A DNA stretch of 64,000 nt from Antedon mediterranea (lineage: Eukaryota; Echinodermata; Crinoidea; Comatulida; Antedonidae). Shown here one piece after another: positions 11,975 through 25,204 of this stretch. The notes under the pieces were generated by a model, which was given only the letters and a program-made list of their open reading frames with translations, had not been told where the DNA came from and searched no databases. The stretch is from contig NC_092672.1 in assembly GCF_964355755.1 (NCBI RefSeq), positions 2,108,001 through 2,172,000 on the forward strand, given 5' to 3'. The first letter of the stretch is position 1. Every line of letters begins with the position of its first letter. The position numbers were made by a program, and so were the translations under genes.

Positions 11975-12190
11975 TTGATTTAAACAAAAATATGCATTAT
12001 TTTATTTTGTGCTTTTATACAGTCTGCATGATTTCAAATGAAAATTGGATTTAATATAATCATAGAGATAATAATATAATCATAGAGATATGTATCTCTA
12101 TGATATAACATTTTGTAATACTTGTAAGGTACTGAGGCCCATAAAAGTTATAGAATAGCAATATATGTATTGTACATAACAAATTAAAAA

Positions 12191-12196
12191 AATAAA
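12191..12196 (+). terminator. EXOC8 polyadenylation signal AATAAA
   Basis: A canonical AATAAA 217 nt after the EXOC8 stop codon, in A-rich sequence. Position is consistent with the transcript end; cleavage site not determinable. Confidence 0.5.
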
Positions 12197-13749
12197 AAAT
12201 GATGTAAAGTAAAAGAAGTTTGAGAAAGATCACATGTTCCCTCTTTTAGCAGAATTTTTGTAATGAATTCACCCAATACATAAGTAGTATCATGTGTAGC
12301 GGCAATAAACATCAACGTTACTATTTAGAAGTTAGGTGCTAATGGTATAGGCCTGTTTCAGCCAGCAGACACGATACTGCAGAGCGTTTATTGGTGCTAG
12401 ACATGATACTATATGATAATCGACTGAAATGTTCTTCATTAGTATCAATTGGTTATCTGCACTTTGCGGATACCACTTGTGATTGTCAAAGATCATCTTT
12501 AAAAAAAAATTATTTTTAGTGTCATTATTTATACATATTTCATTTTTATACCTGGTTTGAATTCGCCATGATTAAGTTGATCAATTCTGATGGCATGCTT
12601 ACAGACGTTGCACGTTGTTTTAATAGGTTATATTATATTTAATATGTAAATTATACCAGAAAATAAAAAAGAATTTATTTATAAGAATAAGCAATATATT
12701 GTTCGTTCAATCGATCGTGGTAAAATACGCTGCATTGTTGCGAATTCCTTTTTGTTTTCAGATTTGTGTTTAGTAAACAAACCGTTGTCAGAAAGCAAAC
12801 TTTAAAAGAGAACACGCATATAAAATTCAGTTTGTCAGTTTTAATTTATTTAAAAATTTCACAATGTATTAAGCTAGACCCACCGCTCGTAGGGCCCATG
12901 TCGAAATGGAAAAAGACTTCAATGAAATGTTTTTTATTCTCATGCCGTCTTCTAGTACCACGCCTTTCTTTGCATCCATCCACGATATAATTATCTCATC
13001 CGCTAGAAAAAAAACCAAAAACGCGACCGATTTCTTTGACAATGTACTTATGGATTTTTGAAAACCTAGGTAGTACTAGTTACGTAGGCTACGTCATGTT
13101 AATTTATTATGCAATTGCAGGGATATCGGGATGCGCCTCCTCACTGGAGATTCTCGAGTGTTGGCAGATAGGTCGTATTAAATCTAAATCTCCCTAATGA
13201 GTATTTTGTTTATTATAATCAATATATATAAACAGCAAACCGTTTACCGGAAATGTCTCTCTATTGGTTAAGAATCTCGGCAACCAGTCCATTGGTATAT
13301 AGGCCTATAGGTTATATTTAGGCCTATGGCGTTTTGTGCAATTAACGCACAATACATAGACAGATTCCTATTTAAATGATTGATCGTTTTCAGAAAACAA
13401 ATTCAATTATTCATTAATATTTATTCTCGGTTCATATTACTAAACTATTTAATTTAGACCCGATATCTTGCGTTGTCGATTGCACGCAACTCTGTTACTT
13501 TGTAAACAGTTCCAATTGAGTCTTTCTTTCAATTAACGGTAAAATTTCGAACGAAATATTAATCATCGATTGAATTTGAAATCCGAGACCGTTTTGCTAA
13601 GAACGAACAAATAATGTCATCACTTAATAATCAATTCAATGAAATGAATGTCTACTTGTGGTGTGCGTATTGATCATGAATTCTGGTCTTATGGTGTGGT
13701 AGCAGCAGGAAATAGAACATCCTTGGTTCATGCGCGCTCCTTCTCTCTA

Positions 13750-14065
13750 AAAATCTGTCTCACTAACTAGTTTGACAAAAAAAAACGTGTGATGTGCTCA
13801 AATATGGTAGTGATATTCCCAAATATGGTAGTAATATTCCCAAATATGCTAGTAATAATGACATCATCATGTTCATATATGGACACATCAAATGTTGTTG
13901 TCACATAAAGTTTGATAGTGTAGACAAGGCTTAAAGCTGTCTACACTATCAAACTAGTTTGACAAAAATGTGATGTGCACATGGTAGTAATATGACGTCA
14001 TCGTATCAATGGGCACATTACATTGTTTTGCCACTTAAATTGCTATAGTGTAGACAAAGCTTAAG
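13750..14065. mobile_element. Two adjacent MITE-A copies (6 and 7)
   Basis: Copy 6 spans about 13756-13932 (CTGTCTCACTAACTAGTTTG to GTTTGATAGTGTAGACAAGG). Copy 7 follows directly at 13933-14064 (AGCTGTCTACACTATCAAAC to GCTATAGTGTAGACAAAGCT). Both share the TGTGATGTGC core. Confidence 0.8.
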
Positions 14066-15210
14066 ACGAATGCTAATATACTGTTAGTGTTAGCAATATT
14101 TTTATCATGTCATCATGTTAGGTTGTATTATTGAAATTTAAAGCACTTTCGGCATTTTTAGAGGTCATTAAAGTTAAATCTCGCCCCTTGTGAAAACAAT
14201 CAATGTAGGGGGTAAGGTCGTCTGTGTGAATTAAGCTAAACAGATCCCAGTGTCCAACTTTTGACCCAATCACTTAAATTATTGAGCACATAAAAATATT
14301 TACGTATAACCGGACAGTAAGGGAAGCGGTAACCTCGTCCAACTGTGTTATTTTCGTTTTTTGCGTGGTATCAGTCAAAACCTCTATGCAGGAGGTAATC
14401 GTATTGTAATGAACACAATACTCTGACAGACACTTTAATTCCTTGTATATAGCCTAACACGTTACAATTATTCTATATTGAACAAAATGGTGTGGTTACT
14501 GACAATACAATGGGTTCACTTTTTAACCTCATTTAAATCTGTTTGTGACGTTTATTACGATTTAAAACGAATGTAGAAGATCAGATTTATAAATAACAAG
14601 AATAATTCCCATACGATGTGAATGGCCGATTAGGTTTGACATGTCAATCTTTCATCTATATTTCAACTCTAATATATAGTATACAGTAATCAAAAGGCTA
14701 AACAAAACAAAAATACAGTGGGCCGCATTTGATTTATTTATTTTAAAACAGTTGCAAAAGGCAAAACAGTCGAAGGAAAATGGCAAAAGGCTGGCTTCCT
14801 ACTTTCTAGGATTTTTATCAGATAATCTATATTGGTTGACAACTCTTGTAACATGACCACAGTGCTGATTTTGCCATTTTCCTCCTAACTGAAAATATAC
14901 AATTCAGTTACCATCAGTAAGGGTTGGGATAAAAAATGTGAACAATTGAATAAATATTTATGATAATGCCTAAAACCTGTTTGTTTTTATAAATTCATTT
15001 GGATAGTGTTTATTTTGAAAACCCTTACATTCGCTCATTATCCGTTTTAAACAAAGACTGAAGAATAACTTAACATCCAAATTTATCTATAATTGTAAAT
15101 CGGCTTACGTTAATCCATTACTTTTATTTTCACTATATTCATTAAACAACAATAGTTGTTAAACCAATTGTTTTTAGTCGCGTGCAACGCGACTCTACAG
15201 CTCACTATGT

Positions 15211-15242
15211 CGGTCGGTCGGTTGGTCGGTCGGTCGGTCGGT
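15211..15242 (+). repeat. GGTC tetranucleotide microsatellite
   Basis: About eight GGTC/CGGT units with one GGTT interruption. Confidence 0.9.
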
Positions 15243-15328
15243 AAACACTAACTTGAGCACCCAACTGCAGCCATGTATATGGCCTTGTTACTTTGTTATG
15301 GGCTGACAACAATAGGCGACAGCAAAGC

Positions 15329-15360
<32 letters not shown>

Positions 15361-16470
15361 ATAGTAGAACTGCAATTAAAAAAAAAACCAATGCGCATGC
15401 GTATTGGTTGTCAAAGAAAACAATACAGGTTTTGACTTTCACTGTAAGCCTGATTGAATTGAATACAAAGTCTATGAAACACATGGCTAACTCGCTGGTA
15501 TATTCCCAGAATCAAAAGCTTAGTGATAAAACAGTATTAGAATCGGTAAAAATTGTGTGTCAAGTATGGCGCTGAAACAGCAGTGAAATGTTAAAGGGAG
15601 TTTCTAAAAGGTGTTTGAAGGAACAATTTTGGAAGCTACAGTAAATTTAAATTGATGCCGAAAGCCAGTAATTCATGGTTTGGAACTTACAATATAGCTA
15701 GATTTGATGGTGAAATAATTTGAAATCTAGTATTTGACAAGGTGTGGAAATTGCAGTACCTCAAATAAGTGCCGATGACCTAGTTTGTAAATTGTGTTGG
15801 AACATATTCATTATATTAGTGTTGATGTTGGGAGCGGAGTGAAATTGATGTTGAAGCCCCTTGATGGTTGGAAGGACATTAACAACTGATAGTTAGAATT
15901 GACATGGAAACGTAAATCAACTTTGTGTTATTTTAGATTTGAAAATCAAAGTAAACTTCGACTAGGTATTGAAGTCTAGTTGTGTTGGAACATTCATCAG
16001 TAATGGTGTTGTGAGCGGAGTAAAATTGATGTTGAAGTTTCCCATGAATAAAGAAGCTCAAACCGACAGAGTGTTGCAGAAAGTACAAAATCAAACCTGA
16101 ATTACAACACATGCTTGGTATTGTGTTGATTCTCATGAGAGAGAAAACCTTCCCCAGATAGCGACAGTTAAATCGCGTTTTCAAGGCTATAGATACTTGT
16201 AATATAATTTGCGATTATTTATTTTTACGTTCGTTTATGTTCTTGTAACCTAATTTGAGAACTAACCCATATACAGTACTTACCATATCGGCACTGAACT
16301 GGGAAAACGTATTGAAAGCGATTCTGACTTGTCTGATTTGTGTTGTTAATGATGCCTACTGTAGTTTGCAGATGAGTTGATCAAAAGCAATATGTAGGCC
16401 TATATTCATGTGTTACTTATAGCGAAATGTGAACGATATCTCCTCGTTGTGATGTAATTTATTCTTTACA

Positions 16471-19400
16471 ATGTCGTACTATAAAGCAATGCTAACAAGA
16501 GTTATCTTCACCCTGCATAGCCTGTTTGCAATATACATCGTAACTATTGTGACAGCCGACACGAGGTACTGGACGCTTGCTCTGGCGGTTGCCCCGCTCT
16601 TGATAGAATCAACCATCACGATTAATAAAAGAAAGGGCAAAGAATTGAAATGGTAAGAACTTATGTTTAATTTACAAATAGATTATTCTCTTAGTTGGGT
16701 CGATGGTTGTTGTGGAATGAATGTAGAAGAGTAGCAGTTTGTGAAAGAGTAAAATAAGCGTGTGAAAGAGAGGAAAATCGGTAAAGAAAAAAGGGTATTC
16801 TGTAATAAACTGGGTTGGTTATACTACGCAAATATCAGAATATTGCTTCTTCTGAGCTTAGGGTTCGACTATGACGCAACGCAATCGTTATCTTACTCCG
16901 TGAAGCTAGAAATGCTAAAGCTAGTTTTATAGTTCCATGCTAATCTCACTGTAGTTACAGTAGTAGCCCCAAGCCATGAAGAAATATTTATCCATGGTTT
17001 AACTAAGGTGTTTTAGTGTTTAGTGACTATGTTTAAGAAAGCCAGAATTTTGGGAAATGGCAAAATCTATCAAATCAGAGCACCGACCTATATTTATTTC
17101 TTTGATCTTAATATATCCACCGTGAATAACACTTCACTTAGTAATATATATCGGCCAGAGTAATGACCGATAAAAACCCTTCAAGTCGAGTACTCAATCG
17201 ATACGTCCACATAATGACCTCTGAGTGGACACTCAAAAGTCAATTGTACGGATAGGTGGTAACCACCAATATTGAACAATCGTAACTATATCTTACCGCT
17301 AGTATCGTTTATTAATCAATAGTTTCGTCATCCGTATATGTATACAGTATATAATAATCACTTTAATACTTTACTAAGTATTCACCCTCCTCAACCTCCC
17401 CCTCACCCCACCCCCCTAACCAACAAAAAAGAAACAAAACAAATACGCACACCATTTGTATAATTATTACCATATTCTTCCTTTTCTATAGATGATTTGT
17501 CAAATATATTTCAGTAACTTATTGCATTAATATAACACATAATACATACGATATTTACAAATTAATACATTTTACAAATAAAATGAATACGCGCCTTAGT
17601 TATAGGAAGAAGTATTCGACACCTCAATACGTATGAAATCCTCAAATGTTTCTAAAATATATACACTGAACAAAAATGATCGATACATAAGCAGAACAGT
17701 AATAAACAGATATAAGATTCAAGTTAAAATGAATTATCATCTCCTTAATTAACAGTAGGCCCTAATAGTCTAATAAAGTGTAAAAAATAAACAAAACAAA
17801 ACAAAACTCCTAGGTCTAGTCATTTATTTTATCTTTTTTTTGGATAGATTATTATATGAGTTTGTTTTGCAATTGCTGCAACCATATTTAAATTTATTTC
17901 ATTTATGACTATATCATCTGAGAAAGCCAATTGATTCGGCCATTTTAATTGACCGATAACAAACACATCATAGCACACGTTTTATGTTCAGTACCGTATA
18001 GTTATTATTGATTGTGATTAATAATGACGTTTTTAAATATTCCAAAATATACAAAGATGGTAATAAAAACACCTGATAACTCATAAAAACAGTTTAAAGT
18101 CAGATTATTACAGGCAACAGAAAATTTTTTTAAACGACCAGGCGTGAAAGTACAATTGGTTCCCACTAGAGACGCAACGCAAAGACGCAAGCGCAACGCA
18201 AGTAATTTGGCCAATCACGACGCCATGATTTATGACGATCCATCGTTCGTCGTACGGCCGGACGGATGCTTCAACAAGCATGAAAAAATAGAGAAAAAAA
18301 CTGTTCCATTTATGACAGAAAAAAAAAATCAAAGACAATAAAATAAGAATAGTCTAATTGTTCTGTTTGACTTTACTATTTTTTATTTATGATTGTAGAC
18401 ATTTATTTTATTTTAATAAGGAAAATATCACAAGTTATTAGTATTCTTGCTCTTCCGCGCGCGCGCGTACACAGATTTTGAACGCACTATCTTCCTATTA
18501 CCAGTTCGATTATCAACTGCGATTAACAATGTATTCATTAAAATACAATTTGTATCAGACTGATTCGTTATTGGATTCGACATTAGACCAAAGTAGAGCA
18601 ATATTATTATTGTATTGCACTAATTACAATGTAATGAAAGATAACAAAAACACGCGGAATCAAACTAAGAAAAAGTGTCAATTCATCGGTTTATAAAACT
18701 ATGTAAAATTAAAATGTATGCCTACCCGTTTACAGAAACTTAACATTGCTAATGCACATACCGTGCATCGGTGAGTGCGTCATCATAGTTTGAACGCGCA
18801 CGCGCACGCTTTCAAAGGTTGTCGGTGCAATTGGACGGACTGGTTCTAACACTATTAACCTCTGTCTGCACTATCATGGACTTGATGATGTTATATCATT
18901 ACCATATTTAAGCATATCACTACCATATTTGGGCACATCACTTTTTTCCAAACTAGTTTGATAGTGTAGACAGAGCTCTAGCCTTTGTAGGCCCACATTC
19001 AAATGTTTGTTTGGATCTGAGTAATGGGAATTTAAAATGAACAATATCAAGTATTTATGTATTCATTATGGCAATTAACACAGAACAAATTCAAACATTA
19101 TTGATTCGCTCCCAGCTCTAGGTATACATTGGCGTCAGCTTCATAATGTTCACATAATTACTGTCGTGTTTAATGAAATACAAATCATCATTAAATTAGC
19201 GTCATAATTAGAAGGAATATGAGAGCTATAATTATTACAGGCCTGGAAACCAAAAGAGAAACCATTTAAGCTCTGTGTACACTATCAATCTTTATGTGGC
19301 AACAAGAAACTGTGATGTGCCCATATATGGACACGATGACGTCATATTACTACCATATTTGGGCATATCACTACCATATTTGGGCATATCACTACCATAT

Positions 19401-22318
19401 TTGGGCACTTCACACTTTTTTTCAAACTAGTTTGATAGTGTAGACATACATTTAAAGCTCATAATCCCACTAGCGATATTTCGGATAATCCATCGCTTGT
19501 GATTGATCAACTTGCTTGCGTTGCGCTTACGTCATTGCGTTGCATCCTAGTGGAAACCGAGCTCGGAAGACAAGAGGCAAGTTATGTATGATATTTACGT
19601 AGTATCACTCAGTTTACTGAGTCACTCATTTCACGCGTACCGTCTTTTATACTATTCATTTTAACTGATAGCTGCTGTCATTCCACAACAAACTTTCATC
19701 CGACTAAATGTTCATTTTCTGCCAACATTGCATTCTTAGCGAACATTGAAATATTGTTACCCAATGAACAAGTGCATTAAGATAATTAGCGTTCACAATG
19801 TCGGTAAGAAGAACATAAATTGGTGCATTAATTGGCGTTGACATTAGACTGTTAGTAACAATAAAATGTTTTCATTAAAATCTAATAACAATACGACCAC
19901 ACTTTGTTTATACAAAGTGCTATCACTTAGCAACGTAATTTCTACTAGATATTTCAATTATTATTAATACCACGGATAAGTAATCTTAATAATTAGTATC
20001 TTGGTAATTACAGTTAATTGCTTTACGAAATTTATTTCTGAGGTTAATTGCAAGAAGTGCATGTAACTTGGTGTTTTTTTTCCATCTATTTTTTTCCACG
20101 AACAGAACATGCATGGATTAATTTGATATTTCTGAGGTTAATTACAAGCATTCAGGTAGCTTGGTGGTTTTTATTTTCCATCTATTTTTTCCACGAACAG
20201 AATAAAATTCATGAAAGATGCATGCATTATTTATACAAAAATAAAACTTCATTAAACCAATTATTAAAGATAGGTAAAATATTATTCCTGCAATTTTTGC
20301 CATTGCCATATGCCATTTTAAAGTCACATAATAGTTATTCACTTTGACCAGAAACTGGATAGAAAAAAAAATTATCTGAAAAAAATGTAATTTAAAGCAA
20401 AAAATACTTCAATATTCTGTCAGACCAGGGAAGAGTTATGTAATTTAACTCTTCCCTGGTCAGACAATGGTTTTTTTGGTTAAAATTAAACGTTTGTTTT
20501 GGTCTTTTTATAAGTGAAATAATATTTTTTATACATAAGTGAATAAGTGAACTGCAAAATGGCCTATTTATAGTCTGAATATATTAACCTTCATTTTTCA
20601 TATTTTTGGGGACAACACATCTTTAAATATCTTTGGTTGGTTTGGTCCCTGTATCTTTGGTACCCTATGTATTATACCGAGTGATCATTTCTATTTTTGT
20701 GTAGGGTGTGCCCAAGTGTATTTTTCTACCTGATGTCGGTAGTACCTATGTATTATACCGAGTGATCATTTCTATTTCTGTGTATAGGGTGTGCCCAAGT
20801 GTATTTTTCTACCTGATGTCGGTAGTACCTATGTATTATACCGAGTGATCATTTCTATTTCTGTGTAGGGTGTGCCCAAGCGTATTTTTCTACCTGATGT
20901 CTGTAGTACCATCTGTGTGGATTATGGAGGCTGAGTTGCTTGATCAAAGAAAAGCTGATTACATTACAAAGAACATGGAGTTTGAATTCAATCCGAACAG
21001 TTCGGTATCATTCTATAACCAACTGAAACAGGTAATGAAAACTTGTTATCGTAATTTAAAAGAACCAATATCAATAATTATTTAACAAAGATTTTTCTTT
21101 TTATTAGGATACTAAAGATACGTTCACTCTGAGCCTAGATTCGGTCACTTGGCCGGAGCAAACGTTGCTCAGTTACGTTTTTTGATCACACACGTGTTTT
21201 TGTACGCGGAATCCGGAGCGGATTGCGTTCGCGTTAGCGGTTTTACAGTATTCATAAACACCATATTATCCATTTTAAACGATTTTTTTATCCGGCGACG
21301 AACCAGAAACTGTGTTCTGTGGGAACGTAGCTTAAATATGGATATTTGATATTCGTGTAGAAATAGAAAATTGTGTAACTCATGCGTACCTAAAATGCAT
21401 TTTATTTTAATGAAAGATAGTAGATCTACCAAATGATTATCTCGCCGTCTATCCAGAAGAAATCAAGTAGTAGCAATTAATAAAAAGATATCTTTCTACA
21501 GTTTTACTTTTGTTATGAACAAGTAAGGTATAATAATAATAATAATCAATGTTGAAACATCTTTGTTTTCCCAGGCGACAGAAGACTTACAGGCCGAACG
21601 AACACAATTGGTTTTAGCTGTTGAACAGTTTCTCCCATTTGTTCTAATTGTTGGTCGATGGATACTACCCGCTGGTGCACTATCTCGCGACAAGCTATCC
21701 CAGTTACTTCTTGTGTACATAGGCCTAGCTGCAGACATCATCGAGTTCCTTGAAACTTACAAAGAAGACCCAGTCAAATTTAACGAACAGTTAATCTACG
21801 CCGTGTTAAGTCTCTGGACATGGAGTCTACTACAGTTTGTGTTTGTAGTTACCATGACAAGAGAAGCGCAAGACGCCATTGATAGTATCGAAGAAGAAGA
21901 AAAGAGGGTTAAAAAACAAAGACAATTAATTATTAATGATAGGACATGCTGCTGCTATAGTAAGAATAATGTTCATATTGATCCAAATATGAACTTAGAA
22001 GCAATACCTGGATTAATAATCCCACAAAGAATGAAAGATATTGAGATTGAAGACAACGAACCAAAGTGTCAGTGTTTGGAATCAGAGGTGTGGGGCATTG
22101 TTGTTACTCTGTGTTTACAAGACGTTCCATTCCTTATTCTTCGCCTAGTTCTCATCTGTCATTTCCGTGTATACAGCCGAACTAACGTTTTCTATTCGTT
22201 CAAGAACGCTCTCATGTTGTCATTACAAGTGTATAGACTAGCCGCATTACACCATGAACGCAATGAAATTCTTAAAACGGAACGCGAAGAAAGGCTAAAG
22301 TTGCTAGAAAGTTACTGA
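16471..22318 (+). CDS. TMEM26-like multipass membrane protein 1
   Basis: Three exons (16471-16652, 20869-21031, 21575-22318) total 1,089 nt, encoding 362 aa, close to the usual TMEM26 length of about 370. Exon 1 begins MSYYKAMLTRVIFTLHSL and ends with a split Trp codon (TG|G). Exon 2 encodes CPSVFFYLMSVVPSVW and ends CAG|. Exon 3 carries the family hallmark VGRWILPAGALSRDKLSQLL followed by LVYIGLAADIIEF, then further membrane segments (VYAVLSLWTWSLLQF-like; IVVTLCLQDVPFLILRLVLI) and a charged tail. TMEM26 proteins are poorly understood multipass membrane proteins; no biochemical role is claimed. The paralogue starts 2.9 kb downstream with identical intron phases. Intron 1 (4.2 kb) is MITE-rich and ends in a triplicated acceptor. 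AATAAA lies at 22347. Confidence 0.9.
18150..18225. mobile_element. MITE-B fragment
   Basis: TTGGTTCCCACTAGAGACGC followed by repeated ACGCAA words and GGCCAATCACGAC. This matches the left half of MITE-B; no right end is seen. It lies in TMEM26-like gene 1 intron 1. Confidence 0.6.
18860..18993. mobile_element. MITE-A copy 8
   Basis: CCTCTGTCTGCACTATCATG at left, TAGTTTGATAGTGTAGACAG at right, with two CATATCACTACCATATTT-type units inside. Confidence 0.8.
19268..19563. mobile_element. MITE-A copy 9 abutting a MITE-B copy
   Basis: MITE-A spans 19268-19457 (AAGCTCTGTGTACACTATCA to GATAGTGTAGACATACATTT) with three 21-bp units. MITE-B follows at 19454-19563 (ATCCCACTAGCGATATTTCG to CATCCTAGTGGAAACCGAGC). 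The junction TTTAAAGCTC is shared by both. Confidence 0.75.
20270..20628 (-). mobile_element. MITE-C copy, reverse orientation, with central hairpin
   Basis: Contains inverted MITE-C words (CATTTTAAAGTCACATAATA, ACTTTGACCAGAAACTGGAT) and ends GGGGACAACACATCTTTA. Its centre is replaced by a perfect hairpin at 20420-20466. Confidence 0.55.
20420..20466. repeat. Perfect 20-bp hairpin
   Basis: Left arm GTCAGACCAGGGAAGAGTTA and right arm TAACTCTTCCCTGGTCAGAC are exact reverse complements separated by seven bases (TGTAATT). Confidence 0.95.
20660..20868 (+). repeat. Tandem copies of the TMEM26-like gene 1 exon 2 acceptor
   Basis: Units of 81-83 bp containing CTATGTATTATACCGAGTGA, a pyrimidine tract, TAG|GGTGTGCCCAAG and about 40 nt of exon 2 coding sequence (to CTGATGTCGGTAGTACC). 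Acceptor AGs are at 20703-20704, 20786-20787 and 20867-20868; only the last leads into the full exon. Splicing to an upstream copy would read into TGA about 20 codons later. Confidence 0.9.
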
Positions 22319-25204
22319 AAGAACAAATCGTTTGAATGTTAAGAACAATAAAGATGTCTATACACAATTTGAAAAATGTCATTTCTATTTATTATTAAAT
22401 CATTAGCAGTTGCTAAAGAAAAAATTATATACAAAATGTATCATACAAATATCTATATAAATTACTGTAATTTCCATTAGTATTACTATTAGTATAAAAA
22501 GTCCACAGCGCTGAAATTGGCGCTTTACAAATTCGTATATATTATTATTATTCGTATAATATATATTATTTATATTTTTATAAACGTGGTTACTTGGACG
22601 ATCTATATTTCTAATGTATATCGTATTTCCAATAATATGTTTATGTTTTTAGTAAACCTTTTCTCCATGGTAACCTTTTGAAAATGCATGTGATTCAATC
22701 AGTTTTCGTTTTTGTCCATAAGTTGGTAAATTGTTATTGCAAGGTTATCGTCTTTTTGATTGTTTCGATCCAGGGGGTATATCCGAAAAATTCTGTTTTA
22801 TCTTTTATTTTAATAGAAAATGTATTATCATGTGTTACAATTGTAGCGATTCGGTTGAGATCACTCCATTACGCAAATACTCTATTTATAACCTTCTATT
22901 CAGACGTATACCTTGTCTAAAGATGTATTCACACGAGGTAAAACACACTGGATATAAACGGTGTGAAACACACCTACAGTACACGTATTCACACACAGTT
23001 AAACTAAACAATGTTTTACTTTAAGTTTCACTGAAATCGTATTCTTATTTATAAGTTTTTATTTGTTTCCATATTACATAACGATGGGTACCACCCTTAT
23101 GAAAGCTGCAGAACTGAACGAATGCAAACTGTACAGATATATTTAAACTATAAAAATCATATATTTTGGTTTTCAATTGGATTTTTAATAATACCAGTAA
23201 TAGTAAAACATTTCATTAAGTTAGATATTTAATTAGTACATGTCTGGTGTAAAGCAATATCGTAGTGACGAAGGTATTCTGTTTGACAGTAAATGAATAA
23301 TAGTATGTTGACAGAAGCAGTAGGATCCCCGGTTATTAAATTAACTCAAAGCAATATATTGATGTCGAACGAATGTGATAAGATTTTTTGTAGACATTAG
23401 AGAAAACTCCGTATCCATATACGTATGGGTAAAATTCGTGTACTACGTCACACATTCTGTGTATCGTGACATCTATACCGCGCATGATACCGATTTTCGA
23501 TTGTCGGATTGAATTTCACTCGTTTAAGATAAATTCAGTTAAACGCGGATGAGATCACATTTTACCAGCAAAGTTGATCATAAATTTTTCAAGAAAATTA
23601 GTTTTAGGAAAACCACAAAAAGTAAAAGTGCCATATATACCTATAGCCCTCATTGTAACATTATTTTGCTCATATTGAAAAAAAAAACTTATCCGTATAC
23701 GTTTTGGGACGTGGATACGTATGCGGCGTGAATTTTCCCAAACTCTCTACAATCGTACGCATGCGTGTACTCGTGTCTGGTAAGTTGACAGTTTTTACCG
23801 CACTAACCGCACGTCGTTTGTTCTTTTCTTGTCCTACTAATGAATATGGATAGTCTGGATAACATATACAGTAATGCGTGTCTATGTTTTCATTAAAATG
23901 TTATTACCAAAATAACAGGTAATGAATGTCATTGTAACAATGACGTCAGATCTGATGCGTCGATTTATGGCATGATTGAAAAGCTTTTAATTCAAGAAAT
24001 TGTTTGTTACAACCCCGAATGAATTCTGACCGAAAGAAAATATTATCCATTATTATCGAACAATATATAAGACAGTTTCATAATATCGTAAACAGCATAA
24101 GTAGATGCGTGATTGATCAAAGAAACCGACAACGTCATCAAAATTTAAATATTACCCTTACCGTAGTATTGAATAATATGGTTATACTTATACTTATATA
24201 TACTTATATATATAAGTATATATAAGTATATATACTTATATATACTTATATATATATAAGTATATATACTTATATATACTTATATATACATATACTTATT
24301 GTTAATTCAACTTTTAAGAAGTTATAATTTCCCTAATATTGGTTGTTTTCAGTTATATGTTTAAAGCAAACATTACAAATAAGGCAATTTCCCTGTAACG
24401 AACTTCTGTATGGAATGAAATAAATAATTACGCATAGTAAACAGTAATATATTTATTTTTCTTCCTTAGGCCTATTTAAAAAGATAAAGGGGTAATTTTG
24501 TTGTCAATTTTGCATATCATTCATTATTAAATTCAGAACACATTGTGAAATGTATGATAACATTCACTTGACGTAACGACGCAGCATAATATGTCCTAAA
24601 AGAATTGATTGACGGAACCAATAAAAATAACGATTGCAAAAGAAAATCTTTTGTTCTTAATTTCAGTGTTTAAATATACTCTTAATATAATAATATATGC
24701 TTAAACACAAGTTATAGAAAAGTGTAACTCAGACAAAATGACAACGATGACGTAAGACCATCATAAAGCAGCATCCTTATTTGATACAATTTAAATACTC
24801 AGTTATTCGGTATTTTGTAAATTCATCGAGGCGTGACCAAGCTAGATGATACGGATGAACGGGCAACACTGTTGAGTGTTGTTGCGAGCAAAGCAAAGCA
24901 AACGCAACTTCTATGAAGACTAGTCAAGCTATACTAGAGACTAGACTCATGTCTCTTTTATGCGTCTAAAGAAAACCAACCTTTCAATTTTATATAAACA
25001 CAGGTAGGCTTTAGGTAAGTAAATGTTAAATTTGGTTGACACTGCACCGATGGAATCATCAGAGATTAGATTGTAATTGTGGTAATTTTTAATGTAGCGG
25101 CTTTTTAAAGATTAGTTAACATCGTCGTAAAATCAACGACATTATTTACTTTTTTAACTAACATTAAATTTGTTTCACTGTTGTTCACAGGTTCGTGATA
25201 TACA
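22319..25204. other. Intergenic between the two TMEM26-like genes
   Basis: Contains the 3' UTR of gene 1 (AATAAA at 22347) and no exon I can support. A palindromic TATACTTATA microsatellite lies at 24180-24298. The segment around 23400-23760 is punctuated by ATACGTAT words but shows no clear element boundary. Confidence 0.5.
24180..24298. repeat. TATACTTATA / TATAAGTATA palindromic microsatellite
   Basis: About 120 bp alternating between TATACTTATA and its complement TATAAGTATA, so long stretches are self-complementary and could extrude as a cruciform. Confidence 0.85.

Larger units (their letters stand above)
11975..16470. other. Intergenic, EXOC8 to TMEM26-like gene 1
   Basis: Begins with the EXOC8 3' UTR (AATAAA at 12191). 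I see no supported coding exon. It holds two adjacent MITE-A copies (13750-14065), a GGTC microsatellite (15211-15242), a TA run (15330-15350) and unique AT-rich DNA. The 100-codon open frame at 15273-15575 has no recognisable domain and crosses the TA repeat, so I do not call it. Confidence 0.5.

Noticed and set aside
15273-15575. 100-codon frame in the EXOC8 to TMEM26-like intergenic region
   Set aside because: Crosses a TA microsatellite, has no recognisable domain and no splice or promoter support.
21110-21345. Candidate extra TMEM26-like exon after an AG at 21107
   Set aside because: Reads into TGA after 25 codons, and the three-exon model already gives a continuous 362-codon protein matching the paralogue.
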